Shown here in pieces: positions 16,371-25,206 of a stretch of 64,000 nucleotides of DNA (position 1 is the first letter of the stretch; each line of letters starts with the position of its first letter). The notes below the pieces were generated by a model, which was not told the DNA's origin, made no database searches, and saw only the letters and a program-made list of their open reading frames with translations. This DNA is from Candidatus Obscuribacterales bacterium (GTDB lineage: Bacteria; Cyanobacteriota; Vampirovibrionia; Obscuribacterales; Obscuribacteraceae), in NCBI GenBank assembly GCA_019750335.1, contig JAIEOQ010000008.1, positions 310,001 to 374,000 of the forward strand, written 5' to 3'. Both the position numbers and the translations under genes were made by a program.

Positions 16371-16940
16371 ATGGGTCAAAAATATTCATCGGCAGATCTA
16401 CTCGTCACTGATTTCCATACTTGTAGCGACAGAGTTAAAAACGAGTATGAAATCTGGGTGCGTAGATTATCTCTAGAGCTCGATAATGAGCCGGGCGAAG
16501 CTACCCGGCAATGGGTGCTGGAGAATAACTCACAAGTCCAAGCGCCTTACAAAACACTGATCTTTTCGGATAAAGAAAGCGGGCAAATCGTTGCCACAAG
16601 CAGCTTTGTCAGAGACGATCGTCAGATTACCGCTCAATTGAAACTAAGCTCGTCCCCGGAATATTTAGGCATTCTCGGATTCTTTCAAGTTCGACGCGAT
16701 CTACGCCATCGTGAGTTGGGGACGACTATATCCCGTCACATGAACAGCCACGTGCAACAACATCTGGATTCTGTCGGTAGGGCCAAACGTGTTTATCTGT
16801 TCACCAATGTGCCTGAAGCAATGGTGATCTTTCAGCAGCTTGGATTCGACAAGCAAGACGTCACGGTAACCGTGCCTGAACTCAAGTCTTTGGAGACTTT
16901 GTTCGGCAAAGTTTATTTGCCTTTTTTGCCTTCCAAATAA
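16371..16940 (+). CDS. GNAT-like acetyltransferase
   Basis: From ATG 16371 the product has 189 residues. The centre shows a GNAT pattern: a strand pair (KTLIFSDKESGQIVATSSF), a strand leading to the acetyl-CoA loop (YLGILGFFQVRRDLRHRELG, where RRDLRHRELG takes the place of the RGxGxG/A loop), a helix (TTISRHMNSHVQQHL), and a final FTNVPEAMVIFQQLGF. The frame is open back to TTG 16200 through the inverted repeat, which would add a Cys-rich CKCKVC stretch; I prefer the internal ATG. The 3' end overlaps the convergent TPR gene by 28 bases. Substrate unknown. Confidence 0.72.
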   Translation: MGQKYSSADLLVTDFHTCSDRVKNEYEIWVRRLSLELDNEPGEATRQWVLENNSQVQAPYKTLIFSDKESGQIVATSSFVRDDRQITAQLKLSSSPEYLGILGFFQVRRDLRHRELGTTISRHMNSHVQQHLDSVGRAKRVYLFTNVPEAMVIFQQLGFDKQDVTVTVPELKSLETLFGKVYLPFLPSK

Positions 16941-18298
16941 GCCAGGCGCTGGCGAGCATCTTCGCTATATTCGGAGGTAGCGGACACTTTCAAAGCTTCT
17001 TTGAAGTGCTCGGCAGCTTCTTCAGAGCGATGTTTGCGCTCCATAATCAAGCCCATACGGTAATAAGCTTCGCCTAAACGATAATCGTTTTTAACAGCAG
17101 CACGATAAGAAACAATCGCTTGATCGTACTCTTTCTGGATTTCGTAGGCGGTGCCTAAATTGTATTGCGCTGTAGCCAACTTAGGATCAAGCGAAACGGC
17201 AGTTTGCCAGTTTTTGATTGCGCCAAGCAAGTCTCTTTGCGCACGCAAAGCAGCACCGACACCATTATAGGTAATGGCATCCTTAGGATTGATTGCCAGA
17301 GCTTTACGGAATTCAACCAGCGCTTCAGCATAATTATGCTGTTGATTGAAAATCAAACCTAAGTTGCTGTGCGCTTCGGCAAGTTCACCGTTTGATTTCA
17401 AAGCTTCTTTATACGCTTCAACAGCTTCGTTCAGCTTACCGGACAAATGCAATTGAACAGCCTTGTTATAGGCTTTTACCGAATCCAACTTTATTTGATC
17501 GGCAGCCGCTTTGGCAGTGGCTTTAGCAGCAGCTTCGGCCTCGGCTTTTTTTGCTGCTTCGTTTTTTTCCGCAAGCTCAGCTGCTTCTTCTTTTTTGGGA
17601 GCTGGCGTTTCAGCGGCTTGTTCCGGTTCTTTATTTTCCACCGGTATTTCAGCACGCAAAGGTGAGCTTTCGACTGCTGTTGGCGCATCAGCGGCAGCAG
17701 TCTTCAAGTTTTTAGCAGGAGTCGCAGCCGGCGGCGGTGGATCGAGAGGCACCGCTCTGGTATCACCTTGCTTTTGCTCAGCAACCGGTGCTACAGCCAT
17801 TACTACGCTACTTTCCGGCTTTGCGGCATGGGGCAGAACAATCGGTTGATCTGAGAAACCGATTACAGCCACGCCTTTTTCCAGCCTAACTACACGCGGT
17901 TTAACAGCAATCTCTTCTGGGAGATCAACAACAAGTCGCGCTGTCGGTTGCGGAGCATTTTCAATATCACAATATCGTACTGATTTTACGAAAGGCAGAG
18001 TTTGATTGATATTTTTCGAAAGATCATCCTGAGACAAAAGGGAAGAACGATCGATTGAAGCATCAACAAAATCAATCACTACTCGATGATTCGGTCCTGG
18101 AAGATCAAGAACTTGAGGAGTAGAGGGAAAGGCTTCACCGGCAAATTCGACAATTATTTGTTGAGCCATATCAGCGCTTATTTTTTTGACCGGCAAAGGC
18201 GCCGCATTTTGTGCCGTAACCAAACCGGGCACAAACAAAGTCAAGCCAGCGCAAGCAATAAACAAACTCCAGCAAGCAGAAAAACTCCGTCGACGCAT
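16913..18298 (-). CDS. Secreted AMIN-like and TPR-repeat protein
   Basis: The 461-residue protein has a signal peptide (MRRRSFSACWSLFIACAGLTLF). Residues 40-155 look like an AMIN domain, known from cell-wall amidases and secretins, with FPSTPQVLDLPGPNHRVVIDF and RLVVDLPEE. A Pro/Ala/Glu/Lys-rich linker (about 175-270) leads to five tetratricopeptide repeats (for example SGKLNEAVEAYKEALKSNG, HNYAEALVEFRKALAINPKD, KEYDQAIVSYRAAVKNDY). It is probably periplasmic and acts as an assembly scaffold near peptidoglycan. ATG 18298 has AAAGGAG upstream. Confidence 0.87.
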   Translation of the reverse strand: MRRRSFSACWSLFIACAGLTLFVPGLVTAQNAAPLPVKKISADMAQQIIVEFAGEAFPSTPQVLDLPGPNHRVVIDFVDASIDRSSLLSQDDLSKNINQTLPFVKSVRYCDIENAPQPTARLVVDLPEEIAVKPRVVRLEKGVAVIGFSDQPIVLPHAAKPESSVVMAVAPVAEQKQGDTRAVPLDPPPPAATPAKNLKTAAADAPTAVESSPLRAEIPVENKEPEQAAETPAPKKEEAAELAEKNEAAKKAEAEAAAKATAKAAADQIKLDSVKAYNKAVQLHLSGKLNEAVEAYKEALKSNGELAEAHSNLGLIFNQQHNYAEALVEFRKALAINPKDAITYNGVGAALRAQRDLLGAIKNWQTAVSLDPKLATAQYNLGTAYEIQKEYDQAIVSYRAAVKNDYRLGEAYYRMGLIMERKHRSEEAAEHFKEALKVSATSEYSEDARQRLAYLEGKKGK

Positions 18299-18489
18299 CG
18301 TCGATACTCCTTTCCAGGCGATTCGCTATGCAGTTTACTTCTTGGACTGAAACCTTACACGAGCAACCATTTAAGATTCCCGATTGTGCGGTACTTTTTT
18401 TGCTTAAAGAGTCGTATTATTGATATGTGAAATCCGTCCAACCCAATGACATCCGGCGATTGAGCACCACGCTAGAAAAAGAGAATTCC

Positions 18490-18891
18490 ATGTCACGCCA
18501 TCTGTTTCTCCTAGTTATAGCTGCATTGATGTTCCCGGCAAACGCCATAGCTGCACCGGATAACAGCATCTCTTACCCGGAAGCACCGGCGCCGAGCCCA
18601 GATCATTTAGTCACTCCGCCGCGGGAAAACCCATACTTTTATGTACGTCCGGATGGGCAGGCTTACACCATTCAGACCGACCATACAAACAACATCACCG
18701 ATTATTTAAACCGTCATTATTACGACTTTGCCTGGCGTGGTGAAGTTTGGTCGCCATATGACAACATGACTACAGTCGAAAAAGGTTCTCGTCTGATGGG
18801 TACTTGGCCTGAATACAACGAAGCTACCCGCTTCAGAGTTCTCAACGGCTGGAACCAGTTTTGGGAAAAATGGAGCGGCTTCGGACCATAA
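18490..18891 (+). CDS. Secreted hypothetical protein
   Basis: From ATG 18490 (AGAGAAT upstream) the 133-residue product has a signal peptide (MSRHLFLLVIAALMFPANAIA) and a mature part rich in aromatic residues: SYPEAPAPSPDHL, NPYFYVRPDGQAYTIQT, YDFAWRGEVWSPYDN and GWNQFWEKWSGFGP. No family recognised. It ends 12 bases before the methylmalonyl-CoA epimerase gene on the same strand, although a functional link is not evident. Confidence 0.68.
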   Translation: MSRHLFLLVIAALMFPANAIAAPDNSISYPEAPAPSPDHLVTPPRENPYFYVRPDGQAYTIQTDHTNNITDYLNRHYYDFAWRGEVWSPYDNMTTVEKGSRLMGTWPEYNEATRFRVLNGWNQFWEKWSGFGP

Positions 18892-18903
18892 GCCCGGATA
18901 AAT

Positions 18904-19317
18904 TTGAAAAAAATAGATCACATCGCCATTGCCGTACCGAGCCTCGAAGAAGCTCTTAGTTACTATGAACAGGCTCTCGGTCTCACTCGTCTATCTATTG
19001 AAGTCGTTGAAGAACAGGGCGTCCGCGTAGCAAAACTCGACGCCGGCAATACCCATATCGAACTTCTGGAGCCGCTTTCCAGCGAAAGTCCTGTCGGCAA
19101 ATTTCTCAGTCAACGCGGTCCGGGCTTGCACCACATCTGCTTTGCCGTCGATAACATTAACGCCGAGCTGTGCTCTTTGAAAGAGAAAACAGTTCGACTT
19201 ATTGACAATGAGCCAAAGATTGGTGCCGGGGGCGCAAAGATTGCTTTTGTCCATCCGAAGAGCACAGGCGGCGTGCTGATGGAACTTTCCGAGCCTCAAA
19301 CAAAAGACATACATTAG
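18904..19317 (+). CDS. mce: Methylmalonyl-CoA epimerase
   Basis: The 137-residue VOC-fold protein matches methylmalonyl-CoA epimerase closely in length and motifs: KKIDHIAIAVPSLEEAL (metal-ligand His6), NTHIELLEP, GPGLHHICFAVDNI (metal-ligand His) and GVLMELSEP with the acidic ligand. The enzyme interconverts the (R) and (S) forms of methylmalonyl-CoA in propionate metabolism. The start is TTG 18904, fixed by the position of the family's N-terminus; the ribosome-binding site is weak. Methylmalonyl-CoA mutase is not in the window. Confidence 0.93.
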   Translation: MKKIDHIAIAVPSLEEALSYYEQALGLTRLSIEVVEEQGVRVAKLDAGNTHIELLEPLSSESPVGKFLSQRGPGLHHICFAVDNINAELCSLKEKTVRLIDNEPKIGAGGAKIAFVHPKSTGGVLMELSEPQTKDIH

Positions 19318-19423
19318 AAGTATTACGGACAAAATTGATCTTTTCTGAGGTTTTGCCGGATCGCGCTCAAGATCCTGTAGTCTTGTCCCATCGCAAAAAC
19401 AGATGGAGGCGCGTCCAACCGCT

Positions 19424-20491
19424 ATGCCAGTAATGACTGAAATGAATACTATCGAACAAGCTCTTGGCGACAAGGCAAAATATTATTTGGACCACACATG
19501 CAAAACAGTTTCAAAAGACCTTTTGCATTTGCCAGGACCAAATTTCGTTGACACAGTATGGACTCAAAGCGATCGCTCACCGCGTGTGCTTTTGAGCTTG
19601 CAAACTCTTTTTAATTCTGGCCGTTTGGCCGGAACCGGTTATCTCTCGATTCTGCCAGTTGATCAAGGAATCGAGCACTCAGCCGGTGCATCTTTTGCTA
19701 AAAATCCGATTTATTTTGACGGCGAAAATATCGTCAAGCTGGCTATCGAAGGCGGTTGCAACGCTGTTGCTTCAACATTCGGCGTGCTTGGCTCAGTCGC
19801 CCGCAAATACGCTCACAAGATTCCTTTCTTGGTCAAACTCAATCACAATGAGTTCTTGAGCTATCCGAACCGTTACGACCAAATCATGTTCGGTCAAGTC
19901 AGACAAGCCTGGGATATGGGTGCTGTCGCTGTCGGCGCCACCATTTATTTCGGCTCTCCTGAATCAGACAGACAAATAATCGAAGTGGCACAAGCCTTCC
20001 AAGAAGCTCACGAGCTCGGTATGGCTACAGTTCTCTGGTGCTACTTGCGCAACGGCGCTTTCAAAGTCGGCGATACCGATTATCATGTCTCCGCCGATCT
20101 CACAGCCCAAGCTAATCATCTCGGCGTAACCCTTGGCGCAGACATCATCAAACAAAAGCTTCCGGAAAACAACGGCGGCTACAATGCGCTTAAGTTCGGC
20201 AAAACCGATCCTTTGGTTTATTCGCAATTGACCACAGACCACCCGATCGATCTCACCCGCTACCAAGTAGCTAACTGCTACATGGGACGTTGCGGTTTGA
20301 TCAACTCCGGCGGTCCTTCGGGCAAGAACGATTTGAACGAAGCTGTAACCACAGCTGTAATCAACAAGAGAGCTGGCGGTACCGGACTGATCTCCGGACG
20401 TAAAGCTTTCCAAAAACCGATGAAGGACGGCGTGGCTCTGCTCCATGCTATCCAAGACGTTTATCTCTGCGACGACGTCACCATCGCTTAA
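19424..20491 (+). CDS. fbaB: Class I fructose-bisphosphate aldolase, DhnA/FbaB type
   Basis: This protein of about 355 residues is a Schiff-base aldolase of the DhnA family. Motifs include [46 protein letters not shown], and [12 protein letters not shown], which carries the Schiff-base lysine in this family. The C-terminal phosphate-binding part reads [11 protein letters not shown] and [15 protein letters not shown]. The start may be ATG 19424 or ATG 19403; a GGAGG lies at 19404-19409, which favours the later ATG although the spacing is long. It functions in glycolysis or gluconeogenesis, and has its own terminator. Confidence 0.94.
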   Translation: MPVMTEMNTIEQALGDKAKYYLDHTCKTVSKDLLHLPGPNFVDTVWTQSDRSPRVLLSLQTLFNSGRLAGTGYLSILPVDQGIEHSAGASFAKNPIYFDGENIVKLAIEGGCNAVASTFGVLGSVARKYAHKIPFLVKLNHNEFLSYPNRYDQIMFGQVRQAWDMGAVAVGATIYFGSPESDRQIIEVAQAFQEAHELGMATVLWCYLRNGAFKVGDTDYHVSADLTAQANHLGVTLGADIIKQKLPENNGGYNALKFGKTDPLVYSQLTTDHPIDLTRYQVANCYMGRCGLINSGGPSGKNDLNEAVTTAVINKRAGGTGLISGRKAFQKPMKDGVALLHAIQDVYLCDDVTIA

Positions 20492-20509
20492 CTAGAAAAA
20501 CAATACGGT

Positions 20510-20544
20510 GAGAAGGCGGGCTCAAAGCCCGCCTTCTCTGTTTT
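20510..20544 (+). terminator. Terminator of fbaB
   Basis: A 12-bp GC-rich stem (20511-20522 with 20526-20537) with a 3-base loop is followed by CTGTTTT. The ATG of the next gene is 13 bases further on, so that gene needs its own upstream signal or read-through. Confidence 0.85.
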
Positions 20545-20556
20545 AAGAGGTTAACC

Positions 20557-21405
20557 ATGAAACATTTTTTCAGTTTGTTCATTCTTTGTTTTTGCACACT
20601 CTCAACCCTGCTCCCAGCGGCAGCCACAGAGGAGAAGAAGATCTTAGTTGTGCTTTCCAGCGCTCAAGAATTGGTGCTGAAAAACGGCAAAAGTTATAAA
20701 ACAGGTTTCTTTCTCAACGAGCTGGCCATACCTAGCAAAGCCTTGTCCGACACCGGTTATACCTTGGTTTTTGCTAACCCCAACGGTCAGCCGGTAACCA
20801 TGGATCCTAGCTCCGACAACCCTAGCTTTTTCGACAATAACAAAGCTAAATTAGCCAAATACAAGCAATTTATCGAAAGTTCAGCGGCTTTCAAACAACC
20901 AGAAAAGCTTTCGACAATTTCTAAAACCGGAATCAAATCGTATGCCGGAATCTTTGTACCGGGCGGACATGCACCAATGCAAGATTTATACAAAGATCCT
21001 GATTTAGGCAAAATACTGAAAGAGTTTCATCGGGCTAAAAAACCGACAGCCCTTATTTGTCACGGACCGGCAGCACTTCTTGCCACTTTGTCCGATCCGG
21101 AAAAATTTGTCAGCAACAAACAGCCATCAGCCTTTCGTTCCTGGCCTTATCGTGGTTACAAAATAACCTGCTTCAGCAATCTTGAAGAACAAGGAGAAGG
21201 GGCAGAAAGCGAAGAAGCAAAATTTGGCGGACCGATGCCTTTTTATTTGCAAACCGCATTAGAAAGAGCCGGTGCTAAAGTTTTTGTCGGTAAAAAATGG
21301 GCAGCGAACGCTGTACAACACGAAGAGCTGATCACCGGACAAAATCCGGCTTCAGACGGTGATTTAACAAAGTTATTTCTCGATGCCTTAAAGCAAGCAA
21401 AATAA
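20557..21405 (+). CDS. Exported DJ-1/PfpI family protein (Hsp31-like)
   Basis: The 282-residue protein carries a signal peptide (MKHFFSLFILCFCTLSTLLPAAA), unusual because most DJ-1/PfpI members are cytoplasmic. The domain has the nucleophile elbow TALICHGPAAL with the reactive Cys, FVPGGHAPMQDL upstream, and AFRSWPYRGYKITCFSN, a layout like Hsp31/YDR533C-type glyoxalase-chaperones. The C-terminal GQNPASDGDLTKLFLDAL also matches that subgroup. Likely roles are hydrolysis of reactive aldehydes or protein quality control in the periplasm. It lies just downstream of the aldolase terminator. Confidence 0.88.
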   Translation: MKHFFSLFILCFCTLSTLLPAAATEEKKILVVLSSAQELVLKNGKSYKTGFFLNELAIPSKALSDTGYTLVFANPNGQPVTMDPSSDNPSFFDNNKAKLAKYKQFIESSAAFKQPEKLSTISKTGIKSYAGIFVPGGHAPMQDLYKDPDLGKILKEFHRAKKPTALICHGPAALLATLSDPEKFVSNKQPSAFRSWPYRGYKITCFSNLEEQGEGAESEEAKFGGPMPFYLQTALERAGAKVFVGKKWAANAVQHEELITGQNPASDGDLTKLFLDALKQAK

Positions 21406-21406
21406 C

Positions 21407-21583
21407 TCAAACAGCAGCTTCAGGCTTCCAAAGCACATGACAAACACCGGAAGAACAATCATCTTTGCCGGTTATTTGCAGCTTACGCTCTGGTTTGACA
21501 CTACCTTTAGTACTGCTTTGATCTTGAATATTCTGATTTACGTTGTTGGCGTTTTGCGGATAGCTTTTACGCTCAGGTTTCAT
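21407..21583 (-). CDS. Small hypothetical protein with repeated KPERK motif
   Basis: A 58-residue frame starting at ATG 21583, with GGAG eight bases upstream. It contains KPERKSYP at the N-terminus and KPERKLQI in the middle, and ends CSSGVCHVLWKPEAAV with two Cys. It finishes one base from the convergent DJ-1 gene. The ribosome-binding site and the repeated motif argue for a real gene, but size keeps this uncertain. Confidence 0.45.
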   Translation of the reverse strand: MKPERKSYPQNANNVNQNIQDQSSTKGSVKPERKLQITGKDDCSSGVCHVLWKPEAAV

Positions 21584-21589
21584 TACCAA

Positions 21590-21935
21590 TCTCCGAGATA
21601 CCTACTACGCGATATACAGCAGACATTATTATGCGCTAATCTGCGATCCGATGCACTGCTTGACTTGCGTATCGATTCAAAGTTCAACACCCCTCGCCCT
21701 TTTGGTAGTCTCAAGCCAACTCGGCAGGTATAAATTACCGAGACAACAGATATACCCTTGGCGCTCATTTTATAGAGCAAAAAAGATTTGAGCTATATGT
21801 GGTGATAAGTTTACGTACACCTGCTTCTCAAGTGGTCAAGCGGCAAAGTCTAACATGCTGAGCTGTCGCACAATTGAGGGATTTCTGCTTGAATAAAAGA
21901 AGAAGCTGATCTTTATTCAATGGACTTTACAATCT
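21590..21935. other. Intergenic stretch with no recognised feature
   Basis: About 350 bases between the small minus-strand gene and the Nudix gene. No ORF with a ribosome-binding site, hairpin with T-run or repeat was seen; it presumably holds two divergent promoters. Confidence 0.4.
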
Positions 21936-22460
21936 TTGATATCTCCTCGTGCACAACAGGTTCAATTGAAAGCTTGCCCCTTCTGCGCTATTGATTTGGT
22001 GACTGTCGAGCTTGGCGGTAAAAATCGGCTGGCCTGCGTGACCTGCGAGTTTGTTCACTGGAACAACCCGAAACCGGTGACGGCCACTATCGTGCCGATG
22101 AACAACGGCATCGTCTTGGTCAAGCGGAAGTTCGAACCCTTTGTTGGCTCTTGGTGTTTACCCGGCGGCTTTATCGAAGCAGCTGAATTTCCGCATGAAT
22201 CAGCAGAAAGAGAAGTTTTTGAAGAAACCGGATTGGCAGTGAAAGTATCACGATTGCTGGAAGCGACCGCACCAGGACGTGAGATCAACGTGATCATCAT
22301 CTTTTATGAAGCGATACCAGTGGGCGGATCTCTTGTCGCCGGTGATGACGCCAGTGAAGTAGCTTGTTTCGAACAAAACAATCTGCCAGAGGACATCGCT
22401 TTTGATCTGCATCGGCAAATAATCGACAATTGGTTTGCCGGCAGAATAGCTGTCTCTTAA
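21936..22460 (+). CDS. Nudix hydrolase with N-terminal zinc ribbon
   Basis: The 174-residue protein has a zinc ribbon (CPFC near residue 14 and CVTC near 34), followed by a Nudix domain with the box GGFIEAAEFPHESAERE then VFEETGL, matching GX5EX7REUXEEXGU fully. The ribbon-Nudix layout is shared with NADH pyrophosphatase-like and ADP-ribose-type Nudix enzymes, but the substrate is not determined. The start TTG 21936 is provisional; a second TTG closer to the ribbon is possible. The last four bases overlap the convergent membrane gene. Confidence 0.88.
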   Translation: MISPRAQQVQLKACPFCAIDLVTVELGGKNRLACVTCEFVHWNNPKPVTATIVPMNNGIVLVKRKFEPFVGSWCLPGGFIEAAEFPHESAEREVFEETGLAVKVSRLLEATAPGREINVIIIFYEAIPVGGSLVAGDDASEVACFEQNNLPEDIAFDLHRQIIDNWFAGRIAVS

Positions 22461-23365
22461 GCTCTCGTTCGCGAACGCAGCTCTTCTTCCAACTCATCAA
22501 ATGAATCCAAGCTTGAACCGATTAAAAGACGTTTTTTGGCTGTCACAAGCATTATTCCATCAGGCAAAATAAAGTATGGTGCGGCAATGCCTGTGATGGC
22601 TGTCCAAGGCACTTTACGGCTTTTAAACCAGCTTTTGAGCAGGATTCCTTCATCCGAAATTTCAACCAAATTCGGCAGATCGAGAATAGTAAAAAACCGC
22701 CAGAGCATCATGCTTGTAAAAATCAGGCCGGAAACAAGGATGATTGTTATATCCTCGCGGCTGGTGGCCGAGCTTGCGTGCAAAGAACAAAAGAAGAACC
22801 AAAAAACAACAACAAAAACCAACTGGGCCAAAGCCTTACCCGTTTGCAAAAAAATCGCTGCCGGATCGAGCTTATAAACCTGTTTGGCAGCAAAATTAGT
22901 GCGCCCCCGTGCCGGCAGCCGAGAACGGATGATCTCCACCAGCTCATGAACATTCTTCAACCAGAAAGGGAAGCTCAGCTCTCCTTCCTCCAAGCCTAAA
23001 ACATAACGCCGCCAGCCCCAGCTATTTTTCAATTTCAGAGTGCGCATCTCTTTCCAGGCGGAATCCTGACGCTTAAGTGCTGCCACGGTTTGCAGACCGG
23101 ACACGCTGACAACAACCTGAAAAGGCAAATAACAAAAACCGATGCTTAAACCAAAAGCGAGAACCGCCAAAAGACAGACGACCATACGCACATGAAAAGG
23201 CAATGAAGCAAAAGCGCCAGCAAAGAATAAAACAATCGGCAGCAAGGTAAGAATGACCAGCACCGATGCTTCGGCAAAAAGACGCAGCATGACCATCGGT
23301 TTCAACCGATAGATTTTTTTCTCAATCAAGGGCTGGGGCTCAATCATCATCAGGAAGGTTAGCAT
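22457..23365 (-). CDS. Membrane protein with PH-like segments
   Basis: The 302-residue product has two pairs of membrane segments (ASVLVILTLLPIVLFFAG and VVCLLAVLAFGLSIGFCYL near residues 32-82; LAQLVFVVVFWFFFCSL and ITIILVSGLIFTSMMLWRF near 180-225). After each pair comes a domain of about 70 residues with PH/YdbS-like character: VVVSVSGLQTVAALKRQD and LVEISDEGILLKSWFKSRK, the second followed by PWTAITGIAAPYF and LIGSSLDSFDELEEEL. The start could be ATG 23365 or 23350. Function unknown. Confidence 0.72.
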   Translation of the reverse strand: MLTFLMMIEPQPLIEKKIYRLKPMVMLRLFAEASVLVILTLLPIVLFFAGAFASLPFHVRMVVCLLAVLAFGLSIGFCYLPFQVVVSVSGLQTVAALKRQDSAWKEMRTLKLKNSWGWRRYVLGLEEGELSFPFWLKNVHELVEIIRSRLPARGRTNFAAKQVYKLDPAAIFLQTGKALAQLVFVVVFWFFFCSLHASSATSREDITIILVSGLIFTSMMLWRFFTILDLPNLVEISDEGILLKSWFKSRKVPWTAITGIAAPYFILPDGIMLVTAKKRLLIGSSLDSFDELEEELRSRTRA

Positions 23366-23633
23366 TATGAGCTGCCGCTTACCATAGCCTGGATTTTGAG
23401 CTTCGTGAAAGCTAGCGCAAGTTTAGATATCACCTATGTGTTGTTTTTCTTGACAATCACTGCTTCGGGAGCGCTCATTCTTGTAGGTTAAGCTGACTCT
23501 TTTTTCTTTTTATTACCAGGATAAGTTAAGCCACAGAAACCGCTTTTATAGAAAAACAGCCGCGCAGCGCCTGCGCTGGTTTGAGCTGCCTTTTTTTACG
23601 AACGTTCATCACTTTCCCCGCAAAGGAATACAT

Positions 23634-24338
23634 ATGAAGCGCTTGTTTGCTGGCGGCTTAGCCGCCGTTCTTTTTGTCATTTCAGCAGCCGGCATCTATC
23701 TCACTTTTTACGGCACCTACGATGTGGTTTTGCCGCAAAATGAACTGCAGCAAAAGATCGACGCCAAGCTGCCGCACGTCACCAAGAACGGCGTCACCGT
23801 CTCGAAAGTGCAGCTGGATTTAAGCAACGACAAAATCGGTTTTGACGTCGACGCTTCAATCACCAAGCTTGGCGCCGAATACGCTTTGAGCAGCCAGACC
23901 AAGGGCACCTTGGTTTACGACAACACCAAGGGCGAGTTCTTCTTTCTGCCCGACAAGCTCAAGCTTAACGACGTGAAAATCGGCGGCACCAGCGTTGTCG
24001 GCAAAGTCGGACAGCTATTGGGCAAGCTGAAGGACCCGAATAAAGCATCGCCGGCTCAGCAAGAAGTTCGCGCCGCCGCCGAAGGCATGGTGCAGAATTT
24101 CATTCAGGAGGCAAGCCACAAAGTGATGCTCAGCATTCCTGTCTACAAGCTTCCCGACAACTTCAAGGGCAATGTCACTAACATGCTTTTGAAATCGGTC
24201 GAAGTGAAAAACGGCAATATCATTGCCCACCTTTCGCTGGCAAAATACAGCAAGATGGTGATTGTTTATATCGTAATGCTGATCGCGGCAGCGGTGATTA
24301 CCACTGCGCTTATTCTCCGTCCTAATTTGGGACGCTAA
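23634..24338 (+). CDS. YceB-like (DUF1439-type) membrane-anchored protein
   Basis: The 234-residue protein has an N-terminal membrane segment (LAAVLFVISAAGIYLTF) and a C-terminal one (MVIVYIVMLIAAAVITTALIL). Between them, LPQNELQQKIDAKLP followed by VSKVQLDLSNDKIGFDV resembles the YceB/DUF1439 lipid-binding-like fold, where a Gln/Glu-rich helix precedes beta strands. The ribosome-binding AAAGGA is eight bases before ATG 23634. The double anchoring is not typical of YceB lipoproteins. Role unknown, possibly lipid or envelope related. Confidence 0.65.
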   Translation: MKRLFAGGLAAVLFVISAAGIYLTFYGTYDVVLPQNELQQKIDAKLPHVTKNGVTVSKVQLDLSNDKIGFDVDASITKLGAEYALSSQTKGTLVYDNTKGEFFFLPDKLKLNDVKIGGTSVVGKVGQLLGKLKDPNKASPAQQEVRAAAEGMVQNFIQEASHKVMLSIPVYKLPDNFKGNVTNMLLKSVEVKNGNIIAHLSLAKYSKMVIVYIVMLIAAAVITTALILRPNLGR

Positions 24339-24363
24339 ACCAGTGGCACGAACAAAGCTCAGC

Positions 24364-24457
24364 CGAGCCGGGTGACAGGCCGAGCTTAAGTACGTTTTTC
24401 ACCCAACCGTTTGGTCGAGCCGGGTGACAGGCCAACGACAAAACTATTTCACCCACG
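24364..24457 (+). repeat. Tandem pair of about 50-bp direct repeats in leader of CYTH-like gene
   Basis: The 18-base sequence at 24364-24381 is repeated exactly at 24416-24433. Each copy is followed after about 20 bases by TTTCACCCA, so each unit can fold through GGGTGA and TCACCC. The pair lies just upstream of the ATG at 24472. Confidence 0.7.
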
Positions 24458-24471
24458 AAAGATTTTTAATA

Positions 24472-25143
24472 ATGCTTCTGAAAACCAGGTCCGTATTCGA
24501 ACAGCGCTTTCGCATCCATTCCGATCCCAAACACTGCCAGCTGCCGGAGCCGAGCAAACGGCGCGGGTACAGCTTTCCCGAACTTTTGCTGCGGCATCGG
24601 TTCACCGACACCGGTTGGGTAGATGAAAAACGCATCTATTTGCCCGCCACCGAAAAGTTTCCGGAAGCAACCTATATTGCGGAAACGACCGCGCGTTTCC
24701 AATCCGAGAAGTCAATGTCCCTAGCCGGCAAACGCAGCACGCGCGGAAGCAAGACGTTGGAGAATTTCCAACATCCGGTCGACGACTTTACGCGCGGCTA
24801 TCTGCTCGAGCAGGCCCGCGCTCGGATCAGCAAAAAGATGCTGCCGTCCTATCGCGTGATCAGCACCGACCTGTTTCGCACCGAGGGAGCGCATCTTTCA
24901 ATCTTCTGCGAATCGGTGATTGAAGGACCGAAATCTTTACTCGGCTCCTACTTCTTTGTCCAATACAATGGCGGCAGCACCGGCAACCCGGAAAGGGTGG
25001 TGCAGAACGCGATCCGTAATCTGTACGAAGGAAGCAAACACCAAAAGCCGGAGAAACCGTTGACACGTTCGTTGGAGGAGCTTCTGGAGAAGGCCAATCC
25101 CGATTTCCCCTGGCACTACAACTACACTCGCGACCTTGCCTAA
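24472..25143 (+). CDS. CYTH-like orphan protein, paralogue of the gene at 8113
   Basis: From ATG 24472 the product has 223 residues. It aligns along its length with the protein at 8113-8757 (shared blocks listed there). Possible CYTH-type features are the early Glu-Arg strand FEQRFRI, the basic strand LAGKRSTRGSKT, the Lys-rich ISKKMLPSYRV and the later acidic strand LSIFCESVIEGP. CYTH proteins handle triphosphorylated substrates; assignment here is inference. An upstream GTG at 24424 is in frame but lies within the leader repeats. The gene has its own strong terminator and GC-rich codon use. Confidence 0.75.
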   Translation: MLLKTRSVFEQRFRIHSDPKHCQLPEPSKRRGYSFPELLLRHRFTDTGWVDEKRIYLPATEKFPEATYIAETTARFQSEKSMSLAGKRSTRGSKTLENFQHPVDDFTRGYLLEQARARISKKMLPSYRVISTDLFRTEGAHLSIFCESVIEGPKSLLGSYFFVQYNGGSTGNPERVVQNAIRNLYEGSKHQKPEKPLTRSLEELLEKANPDFPWHYNYTRDLA

Positions 25144-25155
25144 GCCTTGAGTTTT

Positions 25156-25199
25156 AGGAGTACGGGCGCACAACAATGCGCCCGTACTCCTCTTATTTC
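25156..25199 (+). terminator. Terminator of the CYTH-like gene
   Basis: A perfect 15-bp stem (25156-25170 with 25177-25191) with a 6-base loop, followed by CTTATTTCT. Confidence 0.85.
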
Positions 25200-25206
25200 T
25201 GAATTG

